This document shows positions 35,510 to 49,171 of a stretch of 64,000 nucleotides of DNA, one piece after another (the stretch's first letter is position 1; each line of letters starts with the position of its first letter). Origin of the DNA: Nageia nagi (taxonomy: Eukaryota; Pinophyta). The notes below the pieces were generated by a model. That model was not told the DNA's origin and searched no databases. It was given only the letters and a program-made list of their open reading frames with translations. A program made the position numbers and the translations under genes. Location: contig JBITNC010000001.1 in the NCBI GenBank assembly GCA_050084985.1, forward strand, positions 76,880,001 to 76,944,000. Direction: 5' to 3'.

Positions 35510-36830
35510 ATAATATTGGAGGTGGGTTTTTAGGAACTAATAGCCTTTAGGTTTTGAAAGGCCCCTATTACCTTTTAATTGATATTAATTCATCAAATCT
35601 CCCTCTACCTTCCTAGGGCATAAACAAAAGAGGTCCTCAACTTGGGAAAGGCCCGAACACTTTTAGAATATGACAGAATTAATACATTTCAAATCAATAT
35701 ACAAATCTTAAGATATATAATAAACCTTGTACATTGTCCTACAAATTTCCAAATCCTTGAAAGGATTTTGAAATTTGAACTTCCTACTTAGAAAATAAAT
35801 CTCATAGTTGAGCCTTGGAAGGTGGGTTCCAATATCATAGATCTAGCAAAAACTATTTCCTGGACAAGCTAAAATAATTCCAATTGAATCTTGCTTGATC
35901 CAAATGAACTTGGAACTTCTTGTAACATTACTAGTTTTATATTAAAACTAGCTCTAAAAACACTCAAGAAAGAACCAAATCCACCATCAAAACTTTGAGA
36001 ACTGATCCAACCTATAGGGATGAAAAAATATGCTAGCCTTTCTACAAATACCTATTTTCATAGGTTCAAGACCGATAGGGATACAAGGAAATAGCAGGAC
36101 CACTACTAATACCCCATAAGGACCCCTAAACACCAAAGCAGAGTAGGGATTCAAATCCTTTCATTAAAACCTAAACCATAATAATCCTATTACTTTTGAG
36201 AGAACCAAACAATCGACTATTCTAAAGTAGCATTACCTAGAATAGCAATCAAATTCTCTATAGCTAAAATCATCATAGAAACTACCTCTTCCTTATATTT
36301 AGGCTTCAAAAGAAACCCATCAGCTAAGAAAGGCTTTGAATCCTTCTATACCATCACTTTAGACGCATTCTACTCTATGAAATATGCATTCTCTATAGCA
36401 GCTTACAAGGGGTTGATATAGAACAAAGCCTCTATCTCTACAAGCAAAAATTTGGAATCTAAAGTAAAGCCCCTTGGAATTTAAAGCTCAAATACATATA
36501 GTTGTTGAACAACAATTCCTCCTCCATTAGAGATAAGTGAGATATTAGGGAGAAATTAATAACCCCAGACCTTTGTTGGACCTAGATAGACTAACTCTTT
36601 ACTAGCATCAACCTCTATGCATCTCCCACTACCAGCCATGAAAATCACCTCAAGTAGACCTCCAAAGTGAAGCTTCCTTCATTTGTGTGATCCTTCTCTC
36701 CTACCCATGCAACCTCCTCTTTTTCAAAAAACCATCCTTTAGTGGCTCCCAACTATTCATACTCTTAATCATGCCCCTAGCCATCCCTTCACTAGATTGT
36801 TTTCCTTGTGCTTGGGGACTTAAAACAAGT
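35510..36830 (-). other. Module of about 1.3 kb inside family X, copy 2
   Basis: Equivalent of 13250-14560, with the same flanking TTGAATGTTATG repeats near 35325-35490 and 36870-36960. Minus-strand coding-like pieces include VMV, KDSKPFL and KYKEEVVSMMILAIE, with stops between. Confidence 0.4.
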
Positions 36831-37193
36831 CAAATCGATAAGGTTAAATCCCTATATTTTTCTCTTCATATTTTTATGTTATGATTGAATGTTATATTAT
36901 GTTTGAAATATTATGTTTGTTCAAATATATATACTTGATATTCAAATATCTAATTTAAAATGTCTTTCAAAAATATTTTAATGTTTTATAAGAAAATACT
37001 ATATACAAAAATAACATATAACAAATACTTTACACAAAATGCAAAAGTACTAACTTATATTATAATTCAATAATAACATGTAACAAATTTGATTAGCAAA
37101 TTGAAATATACATAATTACAAGTATTTGAAATTTGAACCCTTCAATAATCTATTTTAATTAAGTATTTCAAATTCAAACTCTTCGACAAGCTA

Positions 37194-38097
37194 TTATGTT
37201 CTTACCTTTTTTGGTGTTGGTGTGCAAGTTTTTGTTGGAGCATTTTTTTCATAATTGTTTACACCTATCTTTTGTGCAATAGAAAACCAAACATCCACTA
37301 CCCTTTCTATAGAATAAGAATCCATAACATACAGGGAAATATATAATCTAATACATGTATCCAAGTTTATGTCCAATTTATTTTGAAGCTTGGATTTAAT
37401 AAAAGATAAAATATTAAATACTCTTTCATCTTCAATATAATACAAAATCATTGTTTAACATAATTCATATAATCTAAAATACTTGCTAATACTATCTCTA
37501 AGAACTGTACTTGGATAAAGTTTTACCTAAAGATGTTAATGGTAACATTTTTTATTGGTTCTAATAATAGAGATTATTGATCAATCATAGTAAATCTAAA
37601 ATGGTTGGTTTGTTTTATAAATAACACTTTATTTAAAATACCATTAACTTTTAGTCCATTTACTTCTATAGCTTTACTAAAATATGATCCAAGAATTACC
37701 ATATTTTTGTGAAACAAATCATGAATTAACTATTCACCATCATTTGTATTCCAAAATTTAGGGTTCACAACCATTGATCCAACTAAATCATCTCATTGAA
37801 ATTGTTCACAAATTTCATTGGCTAAGATTGTAGAAATATTTCTCAAATTAATACGTGTCATAAATACAATTATCAAAAATAAGATCATTTACATGTTCAT
37901 CTTCATATTTTGCTCCAACCAAATCCCTTTGAATATTTTGAATATGAAATGGTATCAAATTTCCTTTGACATCTATACAAAGATGATTGGTGATATTAAA
38001 TTTCAAAAGTTATTTGGATCTTCAACATTTTTCAAAGTTTTTCATCTTTGAAATAAAAGACCTTTAAAATTGATTTCACCTATATACTAAGGATTTG
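37194..38097 (-). pseudogene. hAT transposase C-terminal remnant, copy 2
   Basis: The best preserved hAT dimerisation domain in the window. A minus-strand stretch at 37451-37194 reads EDERVFNILSFIKSKLQNKL, then LDTCIRLYISLYV, and ends TPTPKKVRT before TAA. This matches the hAT C-terminal signature (ExxFSxLxxxKSKLRNRL followed by HLD). Upstream, to 38097, the frame is broken. The rest of the enzyme is missing because the copia LTR starts at 38098. Confidence 0.8.
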
Positions 38098-38554
38098 AAT
38101 TTTAAATAACACAATCCTAAACTACCAAGATCATATGAAAGCTCACATAAACATCAATTTACTCAAAGCATAACAATCTCACAAGTTGACATAAGATATA
38201 AAGTGGTTCCTCTAACTAGGAGTACATCCATTATCTAAGATCTTTCTTCATTCACAAAGACAATTCTCTTACAAGACCTCATTTTACATCTCCTAATCAC
38301 TAATCCTAGAGCAACTTTACTTCACAATTTGGTGTATGATCACAAAGAGGGGTCCTTCTATTTATAGGCCAAAATTCCCTTTTGTATCACCCTTTTAACC
38401 ATAGTACAAAGGCATGACATGCTTCACCCTTTTACCCAAGGGGCATGCTCATGAGATGGAGTGTAGGATAAGTTACATTATCATATTCATTTAAATACTT
38501 ATGGTATATAGGGATACCTTTAAGTATTAGTGAATTTACAAAGAGGAACATTAT
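38098..38554 (-). repeat. Ty1/copia LTR, truncated, in family X copy 2
   Basis: Minus-strand LTR starting at the same transposase position as in copies 1 and 3. It loses similarity near 38554, before its expected CCAACA end. Confidence 0.8.
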
Positions 38555-39644
38555 CATATTCCAATTTATCATCACTATTAACATGTTGCTTTATATCTAT
38601 TTTTGAAGAGTCAAAAATATGATTTCATGATCCAATAGATGTAGAGGATAGAAATACTCTAGAGAAGATTTAGATGAATAGTATATTATGTCAACTATTT
38701 GTGTTATAAATGCTTACATCTATATTAAAATATTTGTAGCATACATATATTTATGATTTACTAAAAGAAGTGGACATTTGGCTCCAAATTAGTTATTTGT
38801 AGACATTCATAGAGTATCATGATTTAATATTAAAAAATTGACACAATTTTTTATATGTTAATTTCATTTTTTTTTAATATTGTAAGATCATTCTTTGTAG
38901 GCCTAGTTGGAGTTCAATTTATCAAGAATAACTCAACCTAACACTAATTTTTGAAGAACTTGATGAAGGTTGCAATCTGATGGAATGTAATGAATACATG
39001 ATATGATAGACTCAAAATTTGCCCAAAGTGTGCTATAGTGGGAGTGCTAAATGGAGGTACAGATAGTCATAGGAGTTTGAAAATATTTTTATATTGAAAT
39101 TTATGTTCTATGTGAGCTAATAAACATGTATGCTAAATGTGGAAGTGGAGGGAAAAGGTAGGCAAATCATTTGATAAGAAGAATAGTGCAAACACCATTT
39201 CATAGAAAATAATTCTCATAAGATATAGACTATGGGTTTTATGAGAAAACCTTGGAGACTATTAAGTAGTAATACTTACCAACGTTCTCTCAACTTGGGC
39301 CATTGTGGGGCTTTTATAAAAAAGTATGGCAACCATAAAATAGTAATTTGAAAATGGTTTTTCTTCAAATATTATTGTTTTGACTACTCTAATGGTTTTG
39401 TCATGGGTCCTTGCTTTGTCTTTAGAAGGATGGTAGATATAATAAATTGTTATAATTAATTCCCAACCATGTCCTATTACAACTCCATCCATCGAATTGC
39501 ATGTTGTTCATCCATAATTGCCTCTATGGTTGAATCAAATAGGATTGTACCGATGTGATATAACTATCGATGGTGATAAGATGGCCTCCTTAAACATTGT
39601 ATGATCAATCAACCTCCATTTTGTATCTTTTGAATCCAATGTTT
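38555..39644. other. A+T-rich sequence between family X copies 2 and 3
   Basis: No recognised gene or element. A 76-codon open frame at 39262-39492 on the minus strand has no recognisable motif. Confidence 0.4.
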
Positions 39645-40189
39645 GAAAACATTTCAATCATGATTGGTGGTGGAGAGAAAATAGGAGTCCTTGAAGGTAA
39701 AACTGAGCTACAAAAGCTCAAACAAAAAACACCTTTAGTGTAATAAATGCCATAAATAACAAATATCCTTCCACCACCACTAAGTTCTCATTTTGAGATG
39801 TAAAAATTTGACAAATTCAAGGGAAAATAATATTCATAAAACCACTTAAATTTTTTTAAATATTCATGTTATTTCATAAATCATGATCTTTTCATTTTGA
39901 TATGTAAAAAATTGACAAAATCAAAGAAAAAGAATATTCATAAAACTACTTAAATTTTTTCAAATATACATGTTATTCCATAAATCATGATGAATACATG
40001 GTTCATTTTAAGAGCCTTTTCTAAAGAGTAACTTGGAAAAATTTGGTGAATTAGATTTGTAGATGAAGCGATTTTAAGAAAAAAATTCAAAACTATAAAG
40101 ACAAATTTGAAGCTGTAGAAAAAATAATATATATTTCTTTGGTAAATTTTAAAAGACATTTTTTGGTAGTAGTGGAATTCTATTGAATG

Positions 40190-40345
40190 TAGGAGAAATA
40201 GAAGGCTTTACTACCTATTGGATGGTAGCATCCTACTACTGGGAGGTAGCAACATGCTACTGGGTGGTAGCAAACTTCCACCTCCTCTATAGTATGGTAG
40301 TAGATGTCAGAATACTATCATACTATAGTATGCTACCATCATTGT
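40190..40345. repeat. GGTAGCA motif cluster, left, copy 3
   Basis: GGATGGTAGCA, GGGAGGTAGCA, GGGTGGTAGCA and ATGCTACC at 15-25 base spacing. Confidence 0.7.
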
Positions 40346-40628
40346 GCATGTGAAGTCATGGTTATACATGTCAATTATTTATAAATAGGGAATAGGTGAC
40401 TCATTTTTTCATTCTATCATTTTGTCCACCTATCTAGAGCTATCTTTTTTTGCAATTTTAGTCAAATTTTCTCTCCAACCTATATTAGGATGCCACATGT
40501 TCTACTTTTTCAATAAATAAGATTTAGGTGGCACTTTTAGATTATTTTGTCATATCAATCCTATCATTTTATTTATCTTTTATTGCAATATTTTACTTTT
40601 AAACCAAATTTTTCAACTTTTTACCATA

Positions 40629-43490
40629 ATGTTTAACACTCCTACAAAATCTCGTCTCTCATCATCCACCAACCATCAATTTTCATATAGAAATTTATCA
40701 TGCTCTAGTATTTTATCCTTTTTACCCTAAATTGTTCCTCAAATTGGGTGGATCATACAATGCTTGGAGGCCTTATTTTTATGCCTCAATTTAAAATAGA
40801 TTTCAATTTATTATACTATCTTATGTCTTATTATGATACTAAACAAGCAAGGTTTAATGTGGTAATAGAATCAAGGAGCTTTTCCTTTAGTATTTCTCTT
40901 GCAAACATAGGTCAGTTGACTTATTTACCACATCATCATCATGAGGTACTCAAAGCTACATTAAAATCCCTCTTGATCCAAAATACAAATGCTATTTAGA
41001 TTTATTCAAATTCACTTGAATGGTAAATTATTTTTAAAAATTTATTTTAACTTTTTCCATTAATTTATAACTTAAATGTTATTAATTATTTACATTCATT
41101 TTATACAGAATATCAAAACAAAAGAGGAATTATGTAGAAAAATTTCTCAAATGATTACTTCAAAGTAATTTTTGAACAATCCAAAATTATTTTTTAAGAT
41201 AGAATATCAAATATTTCATTATGATCTATATTTCACATCCTTTGTTCATTGAGTGGTCAAAAAATGTGACTGTTGTTCGTATATTTTAGATAGAATTAAA
41301 CATGATATGAACTTTTCCCTTCAAAATAACAATAATTATGTGGCATGTACAAATTTTATTTTAGCTTTTTATTATGAAGCTTTTTCATAATTTAGTAAAT
41401 ATAGCTCCAATTCCAACAATATTGCATTTACAAATTACTACAATAGCTTTATCAATTGAAAAAAATTTAGGTATCTACAAATCATAATCATTTCAAATTT
41501 TAAGTTAAAATTTTTGAATTTGAATAATTATTTTACAAATATTAACAAAATTATATTATTTAAACATCAAGTAGAACAAACATCAAAGAAAAGGAAGTAG
41601 TACTTAGAGGAGTTCATTCTAAAGGTAGTGGTGATACTAAGTCTACAGACACCAGTAGTCCATTAATATTTATAACATTAGATACTATAAAGAAAAAGAA
41701 TATATAACCTCCTACTATTGAGCCTAAATATTTTTGTTAATAGATTATATAAATTATTTAATCTTCTTAACATATTGTTGTGGTTATTAGAGAAGGTAAT
41801 GTTGTTATTCCTAGAAGGAGCTATCTTGAAAGGAATTTAAATTTTGAGTTTGGATAAGAAGTACAATATGTGAAGATCTAATAGAATAAGGAGGTACAAT
41901 TGTTCTTTTTGTATGCCTATGTAGTGTAATGATGCTACCATATGGTGGCATGGTCCTATTGTATGGTGGTATGGTGCTACTAGGCAGTGGCATAGTTCTA
42001 CCACATGGTAGTACTTGCATGCCATCGCCTGGTATCACTATGCTACCATACTATAGCACCATGCCATTGTGTGAATAGTTTATTTCTTCATCTTTATAAC
42101 CCTAGCTATAAGCCTAAAAATATATGTTTGCATGTAGTTCTTATTCCAGTTATCATAATTCAATATCAAGATATGGTAGATTTACATACTCAACCAATTC
42201 AACCTACATCATCTACTCCTCTATCAAGTAAATATTTTTGAATTTTTTTATCTAAATTCATTATCTATTAGAAATGAGTACATATTTCATTATACATAAT
42301 GTTTTGATATAGGTAGTAAGTTAGGTTCTCAAAAAAGGAGGTCACATATGCCTCCAACACCTATTTCATATATAGTCTCCTTAAGAAGATCAAGAAAATA
42401 TCTCAATTTATAGTAGGATCATCCTTCTATGAGCAACAAAATGGTTAACTTATCAGGAATCTCTTATTTTCTTAATCTTGATTTAGAGTATCTACAGAGT
42501 GTTGGTATTTCTAGTTTGTGAAATATATAATTAGATGTGGATTATTTGGGAATTGATAGTGATTCAAATCCTTAGTTGAGCACCCATGTTATTGTTCAAA
42601 GTCAAGTTAATGTTTCTCAATCTTCATCCTTAATTGACAAATTTTGCAACACATCCACAAAACTTGTAGGACATTGTTGGTAAAATGGATGATGAACTCA
42701 CATACTTTCCATTTAATGCACTTATTTCATACGATACTTTGGTACATATTAATAATATTGCACTAGATAACATCATTACTTTAAATACATGGGAAGTATA
42801 TCCAAATCATTCATAAAGAAAATCAATACCCATTATTATAATCATTTTCAGGGGATTCTTATAAATTGGTTAAGAATGAAGTTGTTAAAATAGAAAGTTT
42901 AAGGACTCAAGCACAAGCAAGTTCAATCAATGTGCAAAGTGGATATTATGATAACATAATGGGTATTATATATAACCATTTAGATAATTTAAATGTAGAA
43001 TCTCAAGCATTTTATGACCTCTAGTCGAGAGACAAAAATTTTGTAGAGATTGTAAAGGCCCAAAAGGAACAAGCTAAGGTAACAACATACTTTCCAATAT
43101 TTAGATATTTTTATTTATATTTCAAAAATGAAAATTTGTTGAATTTTAATATTTCTATATTTTTATTTGATTGTAGGTGAGGTATAATAAATTGATAAAA
43201 GATGCTCAAATATTTAAGATTCATTTGAAAATTGTAAAAAAAAGTATCATTATGACCATTCAAATGAAGGATGAAATTACTCAATTAAGAAAAATGAATA
43301 ATTCTTATATTTTGATAATCAAGGAGCATCAACTTCATCCATATATCTTATGGAAAAAGAAAATAGTTACGGATACAAGTTTGCTTTTAGAATACAATGC
43401 ATCTACCTTAGAATAAGATATATTAACTAATCTTGCCAAAGTAGTTTTTATTTTTGATCTTTCATCAAATGAGCTAGAGGGTTTAAGAGG
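40629..43490 (+). pseudogene. Intron-bearing plus-strand gene of family X, copy 3 (function unknown)
   Basis: Starts with the same MFNTPTKS at 40629; one codon that is a stop in copy 2 is Gln here, but a frameshift follows. The FKIDFNLL...FSFSISLANIGQL exon is at 40748-40999. The MVDLPTQPIQPT exon starts at 42173, and its donor has lost the G before GTAAAT. The last intron (43079-43176) keeps both splice sites, and the final exon at 43177-43416 is open. No catalytic motif was recognised. Confidence 0.5.
41930..42075. repeat. GGTAGCA motif cluster, middle, copy 3
   Basis: Contains ATGCTACC, GGTGCTAC, GGTAGTAC and TATAGCACC. It corresponds to the left arm of the copy 2 hairpin and to 11530-11640 in copy 1. 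Confidence 0.7.
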
Positions 43491-43839
43491 GGGATAATGG
43501 GAGAGGTATCTAAATTTAATTTCTTACTATTGAGACTACTTTGATTTAAATTACTATTGAGACTACTTTGATGCTTTAAAGTACTTTGGTTTAAAACTAT
43601 TTTTAATACTCTTTCAGAATGGTTGAATGTTATGTTATGTTATGGTTGAATGTTATGTTATGTTTGAATATTGTGTTTATTCAAATTTAAATATTTTATA
43701 TGAAAATGTTATTGTTGAATAATATGTTGTGATTGAATGTTATGTTATTTTTCAAATATTGTGTTTGTTCAAATTTAAATAGTTCATATAAACATGTTAT
43801 GGTTGAATTTTATGTTATGATTTTTTTTTATAATATTGG

Positions 43840-45060
43840 AGGTGGTTTTTAAGGAAATAATAACCTTCAAGTTTTGAAAGGCCCCTATTACCTTTTACAT
43901 CAAGATTAGTTCCTCAAATCTCCCTCTACCTTTCCATGGCATGAACAAAAGAGTCCCTCAACCTAGGAAAGGCCCAAACACTTTCAAAATATGAAAGAAT
44001 TAATACATTTAAAATTAATATACAAATATTAAGATATATAATAAACCTTATACATTATCCTACAAATTTCTAAATCCCTAAAAGGATTTAAAAATTTGAA
44101 CTTCCTACTTGGAAAAGAGATCTCATAGTTGAGCCTTGGAAGGTGGGTTCCAATATCTTAGATCCAATGAAAACTATTTCTTGGAAAAGAAAAATAATTC
44201 CAGTTGAAGCTTGCTTGAGCTAAATGAACCTAGACCTTCTTGCAGCATTTCTACTCTTGTATTGAAACCAACTCCAACAACCCTCAGGAAAGAACTTATT
44301 CCACCATTGAAACTTTAAGGATTGAGCCAACCTATAGGAAAGAAAAAATATGCTAGCCTTCCTACAAATGCCTATTCTCATAGGTTCAAGACCCACAAGA
44401 ATATAAAAAAATAGTAGGGCCACCTCCAATACCCCATAAGGACCCCTAAACACCAAATAAGTTCAAGGATTCAACTCCTTGCACTCAACCTAAAACCATA
44501 ATAATCTTATTACTTTGGGGAGAACCAAAAAATTGACTGTTCTAAAGTAGCATTACATAGAATAGCAATCAAATCCTCTATAGATAAAATCATTATAGAA
44601 ACTACCTCTTCCTTATATTTGAGCTTCACAAGAACCCCATTAGCCAAGAAAGACTTTGAGTCCTTCTAGAACATCACTTTAGACCCATTCTCCTCTATGA
44701 AAGATGCATTCTTTGCAGCAACTAACAAGGGGTTGATACAAAGTAATGTTTCTATATATATAGGGTAAAATTTAGAATCTTAAGAAAAGGCCGCTAGAAT
44801 TTTAAAGTTCACATACATACAGTTGTTGATCAACCTCTATGCATCTCCCACTACCAACTATGAAAATTGCCTCAACTAGACCCTCCAAAGCTAAGCTTCC
44901 TTCATTCATGTGATCCTTCTCTCCTAGCCACAAAGCCCTCTCTTTGTCACAAAAACCTCTTTTAGTAGCTCCCAACTACTCATACTCCTAGTTGTGGCCC
45001 ACATCCTTCCCTCCACTAGATTGTTTTCCTTATGCTTGGGGACTTAAAACAAGTCAAATC
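43840..45060 (-). other. Module of about 1.3 kb inside family X, copy 3
   Basis: Here the minus strand keeps its longest open frame (44456-44220, 78 codons, containing IGICRKASIFFLSYRLAQSL and SRNAARRSRFI). The protein family is not recognised. It is flanked by TTGAATGTTATG repeats near 43620-43800 and 45100. Confidence 0.4.
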
Positions 45061-45418
45061 AATAAGGTTAAATCCCTATATTTTGCTCTTTGTATTTTTA
45101 TGTTATGATTTAATGTTATGTTATGTTTAAAATATTATGTTATTTCAAATTTGTATAGTTGATATTAAAATATTTAATTTAAAATGGCTTCTAAAAATAT
45201 TTAAATATTTTATAATAAAATACTTTATACAAAAATAACATATAACAAATACTTTACACTAAAATGCAAAAGTAATAACTTAAATTATAATTCAATAATA
45301 ACATGTAACATATTTGATTAGTAAATTGAAATATACATGATTACAAGTATTTGAAATTTGAACCCTTCAACAATCTATTTTAATCAGGTATTTCAAATTC
45401 AAACTCTTCGACAACCTA

Positions 45419-46312
45419 TTATGTTCTGACTTTTTTTGGTGTTGGTGTGCAAGTTTTTGTTGGAGCATTTATTTTCATAATTTTTTACACCTCTCATTTA
45501 TGCAATATAAAACCAAAGATCCACTACCCTTTTATAAAAAAAGAATCCATAACATAGGGGAAAACATATAATCTAATACATGTATCCAAGTTTATGTCTA
45601 ATTTCTTTCAAAGCTTGGATCTAATAACAAATAAATAATACTCTTTCATCTTCAATAGAATACAAAATCATTGTTTAACACAATTCATATAATCTAAAAT
45701 ACTCACTAATACTATCTTTAAAGAATTGTACTTGGATAAAGTTTTACCCAAAGACATTGATGGTGTCATTTTATGTTGGTACTAATAATAGAGATTATTG
45801 ATCAATCATAGTAAATCCAAAATGGTTGGTTTGTTTTATCAATAACACTTTATTTAAAATACCATTAACTTTTAGTCCATTTACTTCTATAGCTTTACCA
45901 AAATATAATTCAAGCATTACCATATTATTGGAAAATAAATCACAAATTAACTATTCATCATCATTTGTATTCCAAAATTTAAGGTTCACAATAACCATTG
46001 ATTCAAGTAAATCATCTCATTGAAATTGTTCACAAATTTCATTAGATAAGATTATGGAAATATTTCTAAAATTAATACATGTTTCATAATACAATTATCA
46101 AAAATAAGATGATTTACATGTTCATCTTCATATTCTACTCCAACCAAATCCCTTCAAATATTTTGAATATGAAATGGTATCAAATTTCCTTTCATGTATA
46201 TACAAAGAAGATTGGTGATATTAAATTTCAAAAATTATTTGGATCTTCAACATTTGTCAAATTTTTTCATCTTTGAAATAAAGGACCTTTAAAATTGATT
46301 TCACCTATATAC
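45419..46312 (-). pseudogene. hAT transposase C-terminal remnant, copy 3
   Basis: Continuation of the transposase that starts at 50395, after the nested copia element. On the minus strand it carries, with frameshifts, the region before the dimerisation domain (LILEIFP, SLGKTLSKYNSLKIVLVSIL) and the dimerisation region, where KLDINLDTCIRLYV is readable near 45590. It ends KKVRT-like before TAA at 45421-45419. Confidence 0.7.
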
Positions 46313-49166
46313 TAAAGGATTTGAATTTTAAATAACATAATCCTAAACTACCAAGATCATATGAAAGCTCACACAAAAATCAATTTACTTAAAGCATAAC
46401 AATCTCACAAGTTGACACAAGATATAAAGTGGTTCCTCTAACTAGGAGTACATCCACTATCTAAGATCTTTCTTCATTCACAAAGACAACTCTCTTACAA
46501 GACCTCATTTTACATCTCTAATCACTAATCCTAGAGAAACTTTACTTCACAATTTGGTGTATGATCACAAAGAGGGGGCCTTCTATTTATAGGCCAAAAT
46601 CCCCTTTTGTATCACCCTTTTAACCATAATACAAAGGCATGACATGCTTCACCCTTTTACCCAAGGGGCATTCTCATGAGATGGAGTGTAGGATAAGTTA
46701 CATTATCATATTCATTTAAATACTTAAGGTGTCTAGAGATACCTTTAAGTATTAGTGAATTTACAAAGAAAAATATTACAAAACCTTACAATAATGCATT
46801 ATACATTCTAATAAACATAAAATCATAAGGAGCACTTCATTTAACACTGCATGGAAAATCATTCTTCATGTTGCATACTTCAAGTGCCTTCTCATTTGTA
46901 GGAGAAACTAGGTCCTCATTAATTATTTGCCAAATATTTCTTTCCTACAATTTAGTTTTTATTCAAAGTTTTCAAATATCAAAGTTGGAACCATTGAGAA
47001 TGTGCTTAGGTAAGAAGGTGTCTCCCATTTGCTACACAAGAATGTAAAAGTGTTATTTAATGTAAGCATATGGATTGATTAACCAACTTTATATGTTTAG
47101 TTTTAAACATCCATACATGTTTAAATAAAACAACCATAGATATTAAATTTGATAAAAGGATATCCTTAATTATTTAAACAAAGTTCATATGTGCAAATAT
47201 TTACAATAGAAACTCATAATACATCCCATGTATCCAACACTTTTTTCAACATCAAGTACCATAAATGTAGAAGGATAATGTTGAGGCTTGTTTTCTTATT
47301 TAAAATTATGTCTTCACATAGATGCTTGCAAGGTGAAGCCCAAGTCCTACCAATCCTCAACCAGTTCAGCATGGATAGTAACACAATCTCACAGAAGGAG
47401 TACCAACTATTTTCTAAGGTTGTGATGTATGTTGGATTGATCAAATTATTAATATTGATTAGGTATCAAGTTGACCTCTTAGCTTATCAAGATAATCCCT
47501 GAATGGATGTGTGAACATATGGTATCACTACACACATGATTATCCACCTATCAAGTTATGTCTAGACCAATAGAGGACATAGGGGCAATTAAGAAGTACA
47601 AAATTTTTACCATTTGGATCATCAAATCAAATGCTCTATCTATCTTGTCCTCATCTCATGGCTTCCCAAACAAGTCATGTTGCGAAATGTATGTATAGAT
47701 GTGTTCAGTTTAGGGGGTTGTATATTCAATGTTTTAGATTTTTGCATAAATAAATAAAGCAAAGATACAAAATTTAAAGTAAAGTGTGTAAAAATGAAAC
47801 ATCATCCATTAATAACTTGAAACCTAAGAGTCCAATGGGTTTTGTTTACTAACCCCTAAAAGACATCTTTACATAATTCCATATTTTGCACAAGTTCATA
47901 ACTTTGCATAAGGAGTTTAAAAGATTAATATTTAGAGAGACATAAAATATTCTAAGTAATGAACATGCATCACTTGCATAAAGGATTTAAGTAAACAATT
48001 CATAAGATTTCCCCCATTTTTACCTAAAGAATGATCTTAAAGCTACATGATACCTTCAATAAATATTTAAAAGAAAATTGAAAAAATATTCCTCAAAAAA
48101 AAAAATCTTTTAAGGAAAAAAGATCATAATATATTTAACCATTAAGGTTAAAAATTACCTATTTTAGAAGAAATGCAATTTAATTTTTAGCACTTAATAA
48201 ATGCTAAAAAATAATATTCCACATTATTACTTGAGTAAACAATGATGGTACTTACAAATTGCATTTTTATAAGCAAAAAGTGCATTTTCACTTGAGTAAA
48301 CAATGATGGTACTTAAAACATTTTATGTCTAGGCATAAAAAATCCATTTTAAAGAAAATAGACTATTTTCCATTTTAGAAAATAATGCCTAAAAAAATTT
48401 CTTTAAGAAAGGTAAGATCTCTCAATTAAAAGATTACCAAAATATATTTGAAACTAATTTAATGTAGCATCATTATCCTATCCATAATTCCTACACAAAT
48501 TAAATGAGAGAAGAAACCTAGACTCCACTTCATGTAATTAATTTGGTAGTCTTCTTTATTTGATTGTTTTTAGGCTAGATATTTCCTTTGTAGTGAATCT
48601 GATGGCTCTATTCATGTAAAAACCATATGTTGAGCACCTTAATGCTGTTAAGCAAATCTTAAGGTATGTTGCAAGGATGAAGGATCTTGCTTTGATACCA
48701 AATGAAGGATATGATCATTAAATAACATAATCTTAAACTACCAAGATCATATGAAAGCTCATCCAAATATCAATTTACTCCAAGCATAACAATATTACAA
48801 ATTGACATAAGATATAAAGTGGTTTCTCAAACTACAAGTACACCCACTATCTAAGATCTTTCTTCATTCATAAAGACAACTCTCTTACAAGACCTTACTT
48901 CACATCTCCTAATCACTAATCCTAGAGCAATTTTACTTCACAATTTGGTGTATGATCACAAAGAGGGAGCCTTCTATTTATAGGCCAAAATCCCCCTTTG
49001 GATCACCCTTTTAACCATAATATAAAGGCATGATATGCTTCACCCTTTTACCTAAGGGGCATTCTCACTTAAATACTTAAGATATCTATGGATACCTTTA
49101 AGTATTAGTGAATTTATAAAGAATAACATTACAAAACTTTACAATAATCTATTATACATTCCAACA
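46313..49166 (-). mobile_element. Internally deleted copia element nested in the hAT transposase
   Basis: Minus-strand LTRs at about 46313-46813 and 48703-49166 enclose only about 1.9 kb. The target duplication is TATAC (46308-46312) against TATAA (49167-49171). The primer-binding site is visible reversed as GCTTTGATACCAAA next to 48703. Internal sequence 46814-48540 is copia leader on the minus strand. An RNase H fragment on the plus strand (48560-48680, LDISFVVNLMALF and KQILRYVARMKD) sits against the binding site, so the interior is rearranged. Confidence 0.75.
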
Positions 49167-49171
49167 TATAA

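Larger units (their letters stand above)
31195..38097. mobile_element. Family X (hAT-type) repeat, copy 2
   Basis: Main part of copy 2, continuing from 22784-22836 across copia element 1. It contains the first GGTAGCA cluster, the full plus-strand gene remnant, a long hairpin unique to this copy, the module of about 1.3 kb and the hAT transposase C-terminus. It is cut at 38097 by the copia LTR. Confidence 0.8.

Noticed and set aside
41811-42038. Pro/His-rich short proteins near the middle motif cluster of copy 3
   Set aside because: They change frame between copies and are explained by the repeated TGCTACC motif.
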